From assembly GCF_023278085.1 (NCBI RefSeq), contig NZ_CP066265.1, forward strand, positions 3,738,001 through 3,802,000: a stretch of DNA of 64,000 bases, read 5' to 3'. Positions 1-7,703 of the stretch are shown piece by piece. Under the pieces are notes generated by a model that was given only the letters and a program-made list of their open reading frames with translations, searched no databases and was not told the origin of the DNA. Each line of letters opens with the position of its first letter. Position 1 is the stretch's first letter. The translations under genes were made by a program, and so were the position numbers. This stretch comes from Pseudomonas syringae (GTDB lineage Bacteria > Pseudomonadota > Gammaproteobacteria > Pseudomonadales > Pseudomonadaceae).

Positions 1-310
1 GCTGCGAGGCAACCCAGCGGGTCAGCGTGTTGCGCCAGCCCAGTTCGGCTTCGGTGCCGGTCAAGCGGGTGACATCGAGCAGTTTGCCCAGACCGGTTTC
101 CATCTTTTTCTTGCCCTTGGACGTGTCCTTGCGGGCAGCAAATGGGGTTCCATTCAGGTTCTGCTGATTGCGGATCCGCTGGCGGCTGAGACTGCGCACG
201 CGCTTGGCCACGTTGTTCAACAGACGTCTGCGCTTGGGCATCGGCAGTTCCATCAAAGCCAGCAGGTCCTGGGCTTCGAGCATGCCGCGAATGTCCAGAT
301 CAAAGGCCAT
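1..310 (-). CDS. P2 gpS-like tail completion / virion morphogenesis protein (partial)
   Basis: Reading leftwards from an ATG at 310, an open frame runs 103 codons to the window edge, so the C-terminus is missing. The N-terminus begins MAFDLDIRGMLEAQDLLAL and continues into a basic stretch with KRRRLLNNVAKRVR. This is the layout of the phage virion morphogenesis (gpS, tail completion) family, which acts at the tail terminus during assembly. The start overlaps the stop of the upstream gpR-like gene (300..302), giving translational coupling as in P2-like tail clusters. Position immediately after R supports the call. Family assignment is from pattern and synteny only. Confidence 0.75.
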   Translation of the reverse strand, partial: MAFDLDIRGMLEAQDLLALMELPMPKRRRLLNNVAKRVRSLSRQRIRNQQNLNGTPFAARKDTSKGKKKMETGLGKLLDVTRLTGTEAELGWRNTLTRWVASQ

Positions 311-743
311 GACCGGTCACCTCGCCGCTTTCAGCCACCCACAGTTCGAACGGCACGAACGACCAGGTATTGCCGAACGCCTCGATCTCGCCGGCAGGAT
401 CCTCGGCCAGGTACTGCGCTTCAGTGAACTGCAGCTTGATGTCGACGTCGGCCAGGTCGTTGTCGAGCATGACCACGTCGAACACCACGTTTGGCAGACC
501 GTCGCGGTCCTGGTCGTGGGTTTCCAGCCAGCTGCCTACCAGGGCAAACAGGCGCGCCGGGTGATCCGCGAACCGCTCGATCGAGATGGTCGCGCCGTAA
601 TTCATGTCACCCATGTGCATGCCTTGGGTGTCAGGTTTCCAGATCAGCTCCACCTGCACCTGGTCGGTCCAGCTGTCGAGCTGCTCAGGGGCAACCAATT
701 GGCGTTCGAGCAGGTAGGCGGTCAACGCCTTCAGCTTGATCAC
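300..743 (-). CDS. P2 gpR-like tail completion protein
   Basis: This 147-residue protein matches the size and order of the P2 tail completion protein R, which acts with S in finishing the phage tail. It starts MIKLKALTAYLLERQLV and has an acidic central part with a conserved-looking WLETHDQDRDGLPNV segment. The ATG at 743 overlaps the stop of the head-completion gene (740..742) as ATGA, and its own stop overlaps the start of the gpS-like gene, so L-R-S are translationally coupled. In P2, X, Y, K and lysis genes lie between L and R; here R follows L directly. Confidence 0.75.
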   Translation of the reverse strand: MIKLKALTAYLLERQLVAPEQLDSWTDQVQVELIWKPDTQGMHMGDMNYGATISIERFADHPARLFALVGSWLETHDQDRDGLPNVVFDVVMLDNDLADVDIKLQFTEAQYLAEDPAGEIEAFGNTWSFVPFELWVAESGEVTGHGL

Positions 744-1201
744 AGCAGCGCCGCCGTGATGCGGCCACGGCCCTGCAGCGACCGCACGGCGGCCTGGCTG
801 AAAGCGAGGAAGGTTTCGGACCGCTCTGGCAATTCCTTGCCTAGGTTTTCGGCGCTTTCGCGGCGGTTGACCGTGGCGAACTGAGTCAGCAGGCTGGCTT
901 TGGCGCGGCTGTAGACGGCGCGCTTATAGGTCGCCGCTTGAAAGGTGCGCTCTGGCAGGACGGTGGTGTCTGCGGATTCAACGTTGGACACGCCAGCGCC
1001 CTGCCAGCGCGCTTTTAACTTGGCCAGATCGGTATTGACCTCGACCATGGCCATGTTCAGATCGGCGGCCAGCATCTCTACCAGGTACTCCGCCGGCAGG
1101 CGGTAACCTTTCTGGAACTCGGCTATCGATAGGTCGGGCCAAAAACCATCGTTCCCGATCCGTTCGTCTACCAGCACCGTGGGTTTTCCGGAAAAGCTCA
1201 T
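740..1201 (-). CDS. P2 gpL-like head completion/stabilisation protein
   Basis: The protein (153 residues from the ATG at 1201, MSFSGKPTVLV) resembles the P2 L protein. L binds at the portal vertex after DNA packaging, as part of the head-tail connector. I prefer the start at 1201 to the in-frame ATG at 1216, because the preceding sequence has a purine-rich GGGGAAA at a suitable distance and the N-terminus then begins with the family-like segment. The segment DLSIAEFQKGYRLP and the AVYSRAKASLL helix fit the family. In P2, L follows M directly; here a 475-base interval with an opposite-strand gene separates them. Confidence 0.75.
   Translation of the reverse strand: MSFSGKPTVLVDERIGNDGFWPDLSIAEFQKGYRLPAEYLVEMLAADLNMAMVEVNTDLAKLKARWQGAGVSNVESADTTVLPERTFQAATYKRAVYSRAKASLLTQFATVNRRESAENLGKELPERSETFLAFSQAAVRSLQGRGRITAALL
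1184..1195. repeat. 12-bp perfect palindrome at the divergent L / cargo-gene boundary
   Basis: TTTTCCGGAAAA is a perfect palindrome inside the first codons of the L-like gene, about 40 bases upstream of the divergent small gene at 1237. It could be an operator for the small gene or a coincidence of coding sequence (it encodes F-S-G-K). Nothing else distinguishes these options. Confidence 0.3.
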
Positions 1202-1236
1202 ACACTTTCCCCACAAGCCAAGGAGGACTGCTCAAC

Positions 1237-1533
1237 ATGACCGACGAACAAGGAAAGGTTGTTTCTATGAAAGAGCGTCTTAAGGCGCGCCAGACCGCTG
1301 CCAGGCGTAAGCAGCAGCTCTCCGATAGAAGACTTGAGGACGCACACGCAATGGCGCTTATGTTTATGCGCACCCAAGGTGATCATGTGGCGACGATCAA
1401 GGCAGCGCTGAAAGTCGCTGACCGGTACGTCATAGCACTGAGGGAGTGCGTCCACGTGCTGGGAGGCAGTAGTTTGGAAGTCACCGCGACCTTCCCTGAG
1501 GGGAAGATGGCGATAGATAAGCTCTCGCAGTGA
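1237..1533 (+). CDS. Small cargo (moron-like) gene of unknown function
   Basis: The 98-residue product is not recognised. Its first 35 residues are strongly basic (KERLKARQTAARRKQQ); the rest looks like a compact helical domain with AALKVADRYVIALRE. The gene is convincing because an AAGGAGGA ribosome binding site lies about 10 bases before the ATG and a good intrinsic terminator follows within 30 bases of the stop. It is transcribed against the surrounding head-gene operon, between M and L, which are adjacent in P2. A self-contained gene with its own terminator inserted between late genes is the usual anatomy of a moron. It may be expressed in the lysogen. Confidence 0.7.
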   Translation: MTDEQGKVVSMKERLKARQTAARRKQQLSDRRLEDAHAMALMFMRTQGDHVATIKAALKVADRYVIALRECVHVLGGSSLEVTATFPEGKMAIDKLSQ

Positions 1534-1556
1534 TCCGTTAAACATCTGTGCCTCAC

Positions 1557-1584
1557 AAAGCCCCGCCCAATGCGGGGCTTTTTG
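1557..1584 (+). terminator. Intrinsic terminator of the small cargo gene
   Basis: An 8-bp stem AGCCCCGC / GCGGGGCT with loop CCAAT (1559-1579) is followed by a T-run, 24 bases past the stop of the gene at 1237..1533. The opposite strand has only a weak T-run, so late transcription of M to L may pass through. Confidence 0.85.
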
Positions 1585-1674
1585 TATTAGGGGCGGGAAA
1601 ACTGTTTCAGTGGGTCAGGGGCCATAAAATGGTTGGCTCACATCCACAGTTTCTCGCCGGGGGGGGGTAGTCGG

Positions 1675-2397
1675 TTATTCGGTGCCGTTGCCGACGTTTT
1701 CTGTGGCTTGGGCTTTGGCCAGGGCCTTGCGGCAGTCAGCCAGGCGCGTCCCTACACCGATGCTTTCGTAGAGCTGTTCGGCTCGCTCGAAGTGGTGAAT
1801 AGCGACAGGCCAGTCCTTGCGATGCAGCGCGATCATCCCCAGCAACTTGTGGTAACGAGCCGGAATGCGTTCGAACAGCTGCCATTCGCCGTCGACACGG
1901 GGCAGCAGGTTGGAAACGTAGGGCTCAGGGCTGCGCCTGGCCTTGAACTCAGCCTCGGCCCAGTCGATCACCTCGTCTGCAACAAAGGTCGGAATGTCGC
2001 GGTTGAAGCGCTCAGGCAGCGCCTGGCCCTGGGATATAGCGAAGTCGGCCAGCTCCAGGCCCTGGGTGAACTGCTCGGTGTCGAACAGCCAGATCAGGAC
2101 ATACACCAGCACCGAGTTCTGGAAATTCAATTCCGAATCGCGGTACCGCTGTACGTAATCCAGGTACTTGGGCAGCAGCTCGTCACGCTTGAGCAGCTGG
2201 CGCTGTTCGCGGCTGTTGATCGCGCTGATGCGCTCCAGATCGCCCGCCAAGGCGTCTTCCATCAGCTTTAAGTGCTTGCGTGCATTGGCAGGACTGGACA
2301 ACGCGGTGTCAGCCGAATAAGCCATCTGTGCACCGGCGACCGCAGCCGCTGGGCCTTCTGCGATCAAGCGGCGTTTGTGCGCCAGTGCCAGGCTCAT
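1675..2397 (-). CDS. P2 gpM-like terminase small (endonuclease) subunit
   Basis: The 240-residue protein matches the P2 M protein in length (247 in P2) and position after the major capsid gene. With the large subunit (P) it recognises and cuts cos DNA during packaging. It opens with the basic MSLALAHKRRLIAEG, contains ISAINSREQRQLLKRDELLPKYLDYV, a conserved-looking stretch of the family, and ends in a TPR-like helical tail. The start overlaps the stop of N as ATGA. A run of nine G on the plus strand (1659-1667) lies just past its stop. Confidence 0.85.
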   Translation of the reverse strand: MSLALAHKRRLIAEGPAAAVAGAQMAYSADTALSSPANARKHLKLMEDALAGDLERISAINSREQRQLLKRDELLPKYLDYVQRYRDSELNFQNSVLVYVLIWLFDTEQFTQGLELADFAISQGQALPERFNRDIPTFVADEVIDWAEAEFKARRSPEPYVSNLLPRVDGEWQLFERIPARYHKLLGMIALHRKDWPVAIHHFERAEQLYESIGVGTRLADCRKALAKAQATENVGNGTE

Positions 2398-3416
2398 GCC
2401 TTCACCAATTCGACGTTTTCAGTCATGGCGAACTTTTCCAGCTGCTCGATCACATAGCCTTCGTTACGGCTGTTGTAATCCTCGACGCGGGAGCGCTTCG
2501 GGTTATCAACGGTCTGCTTGCGCCAGCTGGAGTCCTGGAAGTAGATCGACAGGTTGTCGAAGCTGGTGACCACAACGGCGTTGACCGGGAAGAACGGCAC
2601 GCTGAAGCTTGGCAGACCGCCGTAGGTCGCGATGACCTGAGCGTCTTCGATGCGTTCTTTCTCGGTCGGCACGTCGCCTTGCTTGGCGTACAGCTTGGCC
2701 TTGTCGGCTGCCAGAAGGTCACTGCCAATGATTGCGATCAGGTCGCCGCCATCGCGAACGCGCTCGTCGACCATCTGCTTGGTGTCATGCACCAGAGCGT
2801 CCAGGTTGGCGTAGTCGCCACCTTCGCCCATCCTGACCTTGCCCGCTTCCAGGCCTTGGCTCAGAACCTGTTCAGGGATCTGCTCACGAGCGATCTGCAG
2901 CCAACCCTTGTTCACGTCCTGCAGCATCGGAAATTCAGTGAGATTGGTCTGCGCAGCCGCTTTGATGCCGTGGAAGCCGATCATCAGACGGTCGAGTGCG
3001 ATCTGCTTCTGCACCGCTGCGGAGTAACGCTGCTGGAAGTCCGGGAACTTGGCCCAGGCGTCGATCTTGGCGTAAGGAAGGCTGACGTCGGACTCGGTGG
3101 AAAACAGCTCGTAGGTGCTGTCATCAAGCGCCGATGCGTCCTTGGCTTCACGATCGGTGGTCTTGGTGTTAGTGCGACCGGTCACAGGACCTGACACGCC
3201 CAGAAACACCTTTTGACCTTTGATCTCGGTCACACCGATGACGTTGATGCGCTGCAGGAAATCGGACTTGTGGGTGATCGCCTCGTTGAGTTCCTGGGCA
3301 ATCGATGGCTCGACGCTGAACGTCTTGCTGGCCAACTCGACACCGTAAGACTCAGCCAGGGAAACCTGCAAGGCCGCAAACATCTTCGCGCCGTATGCGC
3401 TCAGTGACTGGGCCAT
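2394..3416 (-). CDS. P2 gpN-like major capsid protein precursor
   Basis: About 340 residues, close to P2 N (357). Motifs shared with the P2 capsid family, as I remember it, include KTFSVEPSIAQELNEAI near the N-terminus, LQRINVIGVTEIKGQKVFLGV, the GGDYANLDALVHD block and FPVNAVVVTSFDNLSIYF near the C-terminus. I place the start at the ATG at 3416 (MAQSLSAYGAKMFAAL), which aligns with the P2 N-terminus; an in-frame ATG at 3452 would overlap the scaffold gene by 35 bases. The product forms the icosahedral head and is cleaved by the O-protein protease during maturation. Confidence 0.9.
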   Translation of the reverse strand: MAQSLSAYGAKMFAALQVSLAESYGVELASKTFSVEPSIAQELNEAITHKSDFLQRINVIGVTEIKGQKVFLGVSGPVTGRTNTKTTDREAKDASALDDSTYELFSTESDVSLPYAKIDAWAKFPDFQQRYSAAVQKQIALDRLMIGFHGIKAAAQTNLTEFPMLQDVNKGWLQIAREQIPEQVLSQGLEAGKVRMGEGGDYANLDALVHDTKQMVDERVRDGGDLIAIIGSDLLAADKAKLYAKQGDVPTEKERIEDAQVIATYGGLPSFSVPFFPVNAVVVTSFDNLSIYFQDSSWRKQTVDNPKRSRVEDYNSRNEGYVIEQLEKFAMTENVELVKA

Positions 3417-3417
3417 G

Positions 3418-4377
3418 TCAGAGTACCCGCTTCGGTTTAGGGTCAGCGGCACCAGTGGTGCGTGACAGGTGGCGGCCTTCCGGCTTGTCCAGCAACGCGC
3501 TGAATTGCGCCTGCAGCTTGTTCATGCCGGCCAGCACTGCAGCGTTGGACGAGCCCTTGCGGCTCAACTGCTTTTCGTCTTCGGCGGTGGCCACGATGTC
3601 ATCGACCGCAGTCTGTACGTCGTCAATCGGGGCCTGGTCGGGTGCCGGCGGTGCCTCTGCGAAACTGTCAATCAGCGCCTGAATGCCGGCAGTGACGATC
3701 AGTTGCTGTTCGATCAAGGCCTGCAGCGCTTTGGCTGTAGCTTCATCCATTGGGGGTTTGCTCTCGGTAGGGGTTTGCGGGGTGGTTTCGGCTGGCACCT
3801 CTTCAATGCCAAAGCGCTTGAACAGGCCGGTGAACATGCTGAACAGCTTGGCCACCTCGCCCTGCGGTTCGTCTTCACCAATCGAACCCAGCGGGACGGC
3901 CGCCGCGTAATGCACGCGCTTGCCGGGATTGCCGGGGTTGCCGGGGTTGCGGGAGAAGTAGAGTTCTTGAGTGCCCAGGCTCGCCGGCTCGTCGGTGACG
4001 GCCAGGCCGGTCAGGTACGCCCTGCCGGTGCCAGCGAAGTCGGGCATGATCTCGATGCTGGTGAAGAGCTTTTCGCCTTGGTCGTTGAGCCACAGCAGCT
4101 TTTGGTTGGGCTTCAACTGCGCTTCGAGCGCTACTTGGCCGGGGGCCAGACCCTCGACGTCCTCGATCAGGCGCACGGCAAACACGGTGCCGTAGGAGCC
4201 TGGCCAGCGGTCATGTTCGGACCAGATGGTGGCCGTGTAAGTAGTAGTGCTGTACGTCTCGGCGATGTCGCGCAGTTCTTGGGGCGTGATGACGCGACCA
4301 TCGACAGTAGGACCGCTGGTGGCGACGCGTTTCCAGAAGCTGACAAGGGAACGGGGCATGTGAAGAACTGCGCTCAT
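3418..4377 (-). CDS. P2 gpO-like capsid scaffolding protein with serine protease domain
   Basis: 319 residues, against 284 in P2. The N-terminal protease domain shows Asp26 (VDGRVIT), His55 (SEHDRW) and Ser107 (FTSIEI). The Asp-His spacing of 29 residues equals that of the P2 triad D19-H48-S107. A Gly-Asn-Pro repeat (NPGNPGNPG) follows at about residue 145, then a Pro-rich linker and a C-terminal helical scaffold part. The protein directs procapsid assembly and then cleaves itself and the capsid protein. Start choice between 4377 and the ATG at 4359 is uncertain because neither has a clear ribosome binding site. Confidence 0.88.
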   Translation of the reverse strand: MSAVLHMPRSLVSFWKRVATSGPTVDGRVITPQELRDIAETYSTTTYTATIWSEHDRWPGSYGTVFAVRLIEDVEGLAPGQVALEAQLKPNQKLLWLNDQGEKLFTSIEIMPDFAGTGRAYLTGLAVTDEPASLGTQELYFSRNPGNPGNPGKRVHYAAAVPLGSIGEDEPQGEVAKLFSMFTGLFKRFGIEEVPAETTPQTPTESKPPMDEATAKALQALIEQQLIVTAGIQALIDSFAEAPPAPDQAPIDDVQTAVDDIVATAEDEKQLSRKGSSNAAVLAGMNKLQAQFSALLDKPEGRHLSRTTGAADPKPKRVL

Positions 4378-4438
4378 CGGTAAGTTGAGGCCCCAAGATA
4401 GGGAGCCGCAACGCCTCCAACAAACGGTTTACTTTCGC

Positions 4439-4469
4439 GTTTCTCCTATATTTGATTTATAGGAGAAAC
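4439..4469. promoter_or_regulatory. Perfect 12-bp inverted repeat between divergent O and P genes
   Basis: Arms GTTTCTCCTATA (4439-4450) and TATAGGAGAAAC (4458-4469) are separated by 7 bases and lie in the 143-base interval between the divergent O- and P-like genes. There is no T-run and both genes point away, so it is not a terminator. In P2 this interval carries two divergent late promoters activated by Ogr. The symmetry suits an activator site serving both directions. The P2-type TGT-N12-ACA box is not seen here, so assignment to the Ogr-like protein of this prophage is inference. Confidence 0.55.
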
Positions 4470-4520
4470 ACGGATTTTAACTGCACGTTTTCCGCGTTTT
4501 CGCCGCATAGACTTCGGCCC

Positions 4521-6575
4521 ATGTACTACTCAACCGAAGTCAAAGAAGCCGCCAAACGCCTGTTTCTACGCCGTCACAAGGCCAAGGAAATTCAGGCGCA
4601 GTTGAACCTGCCCAACATCCGGATCGTGTACCACTGGATCCGCGTTGGTGGCTGGGAAGACATGCTGACGGATGAAGAACCGCTGACCGCCGTCAGCAGG
4701 CGTATCACCTTGCTTCTGGAGAAAGCCGACTCGCTGACCAAGGGCGAACTGGACGAATTGGACCGGTTGACGACTGTTCGCGAACGACTGGTCAAGCAGT
4801 GTGTAAAGCCGGTGGCTGCGCCGATCCGTGATGACCAGGACGACGATGGTCATCGCCGCGATGATCAACGCGGTGAGCGTCGGGAGCGTGGCAAGCGCGA
4901 CGGCAAGAAGCGGGAAAAGAAGGTCAAGAACGACGTCAGCGAGCTGCGCGAAGTGGACTTTCTCGACAAGTTCATCAGCAAAATGTACGGCTACCAGAAA
5001 GAGCTGTTCGCCGCGAAACAGAACCCGCTGACCGCCAGGATCCGGAACATCCTCAAAAGCCGCCAGGTGGGCCTGACCTACTACTTCGCCGGCGAAGCCT
5101 TCATGGACGCGGTGCTGACGGGCGATAACCAGGTGTTCCTGTCGGCCAGCCGCGCCCAGTCCGAGATTTTCCGCAGCTACATCATCGCCTTCGCCCAGGC
5201 GTGGTTTGGCCTGGAGCTGACCGGCAACCCGATCGTACTCAGCAAGGACGGCAAGCCCTGGGCCGAGCTGCGCTTTCTCAGTACCAACAGCAGCACTGCG
5301 CAGGGCCACCATGGCCATGTGTATGTCGACGAATATTTCTGGATCCGCGACTTCGAGAAACTGAACACCGTGGCCAGCGCCATGGCGACCCATAAGAAGT
5401 GGCGCAAAACCTATTTCTCCACGCCTAGCGCCGTATCGCATCAGGCGTACCCGTTCTGGCAGGGTGAGAAATTCCGCAACAGCAAACGCAAGGCGGCCAA
5501 AGATCCCTGGCCGAGCGACAAACAGATCTCTGCCGGCGCGCTATGTCCGGACGGTCAGTGGCGCAAGGTCATCACCATCCTGGACGCCATCGCCGGCGGC
5601 TGCGATCTGTTCGACCTTGAGCAGCTGCAGCTAGAGTACGACGACGACAAATTCCAGCAGCTGTTCATGTGCAAATTCATCGACAGCAGCCAGAGCGCGT
5701 TTTCCCTGGCAGATCTGGAGCGCTGCTACTCGGACCTGTCTTTGTGGGCCGACTTCGACCCGGACGATCCGCGCCCGTATGGCAACAGCCCGGTCTGGAT
5801 CGGTTACGACCCGAGCCGGACACGTGACGACGCGACGTGCGTGGTCATCGCACCGCCGCTGCAGAACGGCGGCAAGTTCCGGATCCTGGAGAAGCACAGC
5901 TGGCGTGGTCAGTCATTCAAGTACCAGGCCGAGCAGGTCAAGAAGCTGACCGAGCGCTTCAACGTTCAGCACATCGGGATCGACACGACCGGCATCGGCT
6001 ACGGCGTCTTCGACCTGGTGCGCGACTTCTACCCGCGTGCGACCTCGATCCACTACAGCCTGGAAACCAAGAACCTATTGGTACTCAAGGCGCAGGACAC
6101 CATCCAGGGCAGCCGCATCGAATGGGACGCCGGCTGGAACGATATCGCCCAGGCCTTCCTGACAATCAAGCGCGGCACAACCGCCAGCGGCCAGGTGACC
6201 TACAGCGCGTCGCGAACCGACGCGACCGGTCACGCGGACGTGGCCTGGGCGGTCATGCACGCCCTGCAGTACGAACCCCTCAACACCGACAAAAAGCGGC
6301 GCAGTCGCTACGCACTCACTGGATCAACTTCCCATGGCAAAACCCAAAACCCTGCAGCAGGAAAAACCGGCGCAACGGCCCATGCGTGCATTCACATTCG
6401 GTGCGCCGGAATCCGTGCTGACCGACAACATCGCGCAGTACCTGGGCGTGTTCGCCAGCGACGACGGTCGCATCTTCACGCCGCCAGTCTCACGCAGGGG
6501 GCTGGCCAAGCTCCTCAAGGCCAACGCACACCACGGCGCGATACCAGGGTTCAAACGCAATCTGCTGCTGCGTGA
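4521..6575 (+). CDS. P2 gpP-like terminase large subunit (ATPase/nuclease)
   Basis: The motor subunit that packages DNA into the procapsid. From the ATG at 4521 (MYYSTEVKEAAKRLF) there is a small N-terminal HTH-like region with a basic linker near residues 115-145, an atypical Walker A SRQVGLTYYFA near 180, Walker B VYVDEYFW near 268, and nuclease-type acidic motifs GYDPSRTRDDATCVV near 427 and HADVAWAVMHAL near 570. P2 P is 590 residues; this frame is 684. The last 85 or so residues run 242 bases into the portal gene in another frame and look like antisense-type composition (rich in R, A, H, G, Q), so the original stop may have been lost. Confidence 0.88.
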   Translation: MYYSTEVKEAAKRLFLRRHKAKEIQAQLNLPNIRIVYHWIRVGGWEDMLTDEEPLTAVSRRITLLLEKADSLTKGELDELDRLTTVRERLVKQCVKPVAAPIRDDQDDDGHRRDDQRGERRERGKRDGKKREKKVKNDVSELREVDFLDKFISKMYGYQKELFAAKQNPLTARIRNILKSRQVGLTYYFAGEAFMDAVLTGDNQVFLSASRAQSEIFRSYIIAFAQAWFGLELTGNPIVLSKDGKPWAELRFLSTNSSTAQGHHGHVYVDEYFWIRDFEKLNTVASAMATHKKWRKTYFSTPSAVSHQAYPFWQGEKFRNSKRKAAKDPWPSDKQISAGALCPDGQWRKVITILDAIAGGCDLFDLEQLQLEYDDDKFQQLFMCKFIDSSQSAFSLADLERCYSDLSLWADFDPDDPRPYGNSPVWIGYDPSRTRDDATCVVIAPPLQNGGKFRILEKHSWRGQSFKYQAEQVKKLTERFNVQHIGIDTTGIGYGVFDLVRDFYPRATSIHYSLETKNLLVLKAQDTIQGSRIEWDAGWNDIAQAFLTIKRGTTASGQVTYSASRTDATGHADVAWAVMHALQYEPLNTDKKRRSRYALTGSTSHGKTQNPAAGKTGATAHACIHIRCAGIRADRQHRAVPGRVRQRRRSHLHAASLTQGAGQAPQGQRTPRRDTRVQTQSAAA

Positions 6576-7356
6576 GTTCATCCCTTCGGCCGGCCTGTCA
6601 GTGGCCGATATGAGTCGGGCTGCGCTGGACTTCATGGTGTTTGGCGAAGCGTACTTCTACCGCGTACCCAATATGCTCGGCCAGATCCTGGAGCTGCGAC
6701 ACCTACCTGCCATCAACATGCGGGTGAAGGTCGACGGTGGGTTCGTCCAGTTGGAACAGAACGGTAAGGAAACCGAGTTTGACGCCGACGAGATCGAGCA
6801 CGTCCTCAACTACGACGTAGAGCAGAACATTTATGGCGTGCCTGAGTACCTGGGCGGCCTGCAGGCGCTGCTGCTCAACGAAGCCGCGACGCTGTTTCGC
6901 CGGCGCTACTACAGCAACGGCGCGCACGCGGGATACATCTTCTACACCAACGACCCGAACCTGACCGAGGAGGACGAAGAGGAGTTGCGTGCCCAGATCA
7001 CGGCCAGCAAAGGCGTGGGCAACTTCCGATCGATGTTCGTCAACATTCCAGGCGGCTCCGAGAAGGCCATTCAGATCATCCCGGTGGGCGACTTCCAGGC
7101 CAAGGACGAACTGGAGAAGGTGAAGAACATCACGCGCAATGACGTGATCGCGGCCTGGCGCATGAACCCGGCGCTGGCCGGAATCATCCCGGAGAACAGC
7201 GGCGGATTCGGCGACATCGAGAAGATAGACCGCGTTTATACCAGCAACGAGATTAGGCCGATCTGCCAGTTGTTTGACCAAGCCAATGAGACGCTGCGAG
7301 AGGACAGGCGATTTGCCTGGAAGGCAGTCCCGGCCTCATCGGAAACCACTGTATAA
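6334..7356 (+). CDS. P2 gpQ-like portal protein
   Basis: 340 residues, against 344 in P2 Q. The portal forms the dodecameric ring at one capsid vertex through which DNA is packaged and to which the tail attaches. Recognisable segments are FTFGAPESVL near the N-terminus, LLRE(F)IPSAGLSVADMSRAALDF, FGEAYFYR, NGAHAGYIFYTNDPN and NPALAGIIPENSGGFGD. The ATG at 6334 has no clear Shine-Dalgarno sequence and lies inside the 3' part of the terminase frame, so translation may depend on coupling with the terminase. Confidence 0.9.
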   Translation: MAKPKTLQQEKPAQRPMRAFTFGAPESVLTDNIAQYLGVFASDDGRIFTPPVSRRGLAKLLKANAHHGAIPGFKRNLLLREFIPSAGLSVADMSRAALDFMVFGEAYFYRVPNMLGQILELRHLPAINMRVKVDGGFVQLEQNGKETEFDADEIEHVLNYDVEQNIYGVPEYLGGLQALLLNEAATLFRRRYYSNGAHAGYIFYTNDPNLTEEDEEELRAQITASKGVGNFRSMFVNIPGGSEKAIQIIPVGDFQAKDELEKVKNITRNDVIAAWRMNPALAGIIPENSGGFGDIEKIDRVYTSNEIRPICQLFDQANETLREDRRFAWKAVPASSETTV

Positions 7357-7433
7357 ATAAACAACAAATCGAGTAAGCACATTAAAAACATGGCAAAATG
7401 ACGCCATAGATTATTACCTTGGGAGAGGGACTT

Positions 7434-7703
7434 ATGAGGATCAAATGTACATCGTGCGGTCACAAGGGCCGGATCGGTTCAAGAGAGGAAGTGACGTGCC
7501 AATATGTGAAGTTGTATTGCCAATGCTTGGACGCAACTTGCGGCCACACTTGGGTCGCAAATCTTGTGTATTCACACACACTGAGGGAATCTGCTCGTAA
7601 AGTAGGGACGCTGGAATCAGCATTGTTCGATCGACTGCGGGACATGCCTGTCGAGCGTCAGCAGGAAATTCTCGCTAGCTTGGACAGAACTGCGTCTGTT
7701 TAA
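7434..7703 (+). CDS. Ogr/Delta-like zinc-finger activator of phage late genes
   Basis: 89 residues starting MRIKCTSCGHKGRI. The cysteines C5-X2-C8-X22-C31-X4-C36 reproduce the single-zinc pattern of the P2 Ogr / P4 Delta family, which binds upstream of late promoters and contacts the alpha subunit of RNA polymerase. I choose the ATG at 7434 because GGGAGAGGGA lies 7 bases before it; the in-frame start at 7419 would put that site inside the gene. In P2, ogr lies beyond the tail genes; here it directly follows the portal. The long C-terminal helix (SALFDRLRDMPVERQQEIL) is larger than in P2 Ogr. Confidence 0.82.
   Translation: MRIKCTSCGHKGRIGSREEVTCQYVKLYCQCLDATCGHTWVANLVYSHTLRESARKVGTLESALFDRLRDMPVERQQEILASLDRTASV

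Noticed and set aside
2280..3194. 304-codon plus-strand frame across the capsid gene
   Set aside because: Antisense to the major capsid gene with no ribosome binding site.
4378..4520. P2-type late promoter box (TGT-N12-ACA)
   Set aside because: Not found between O and P on either strand; the inverted repeat was reported instead.
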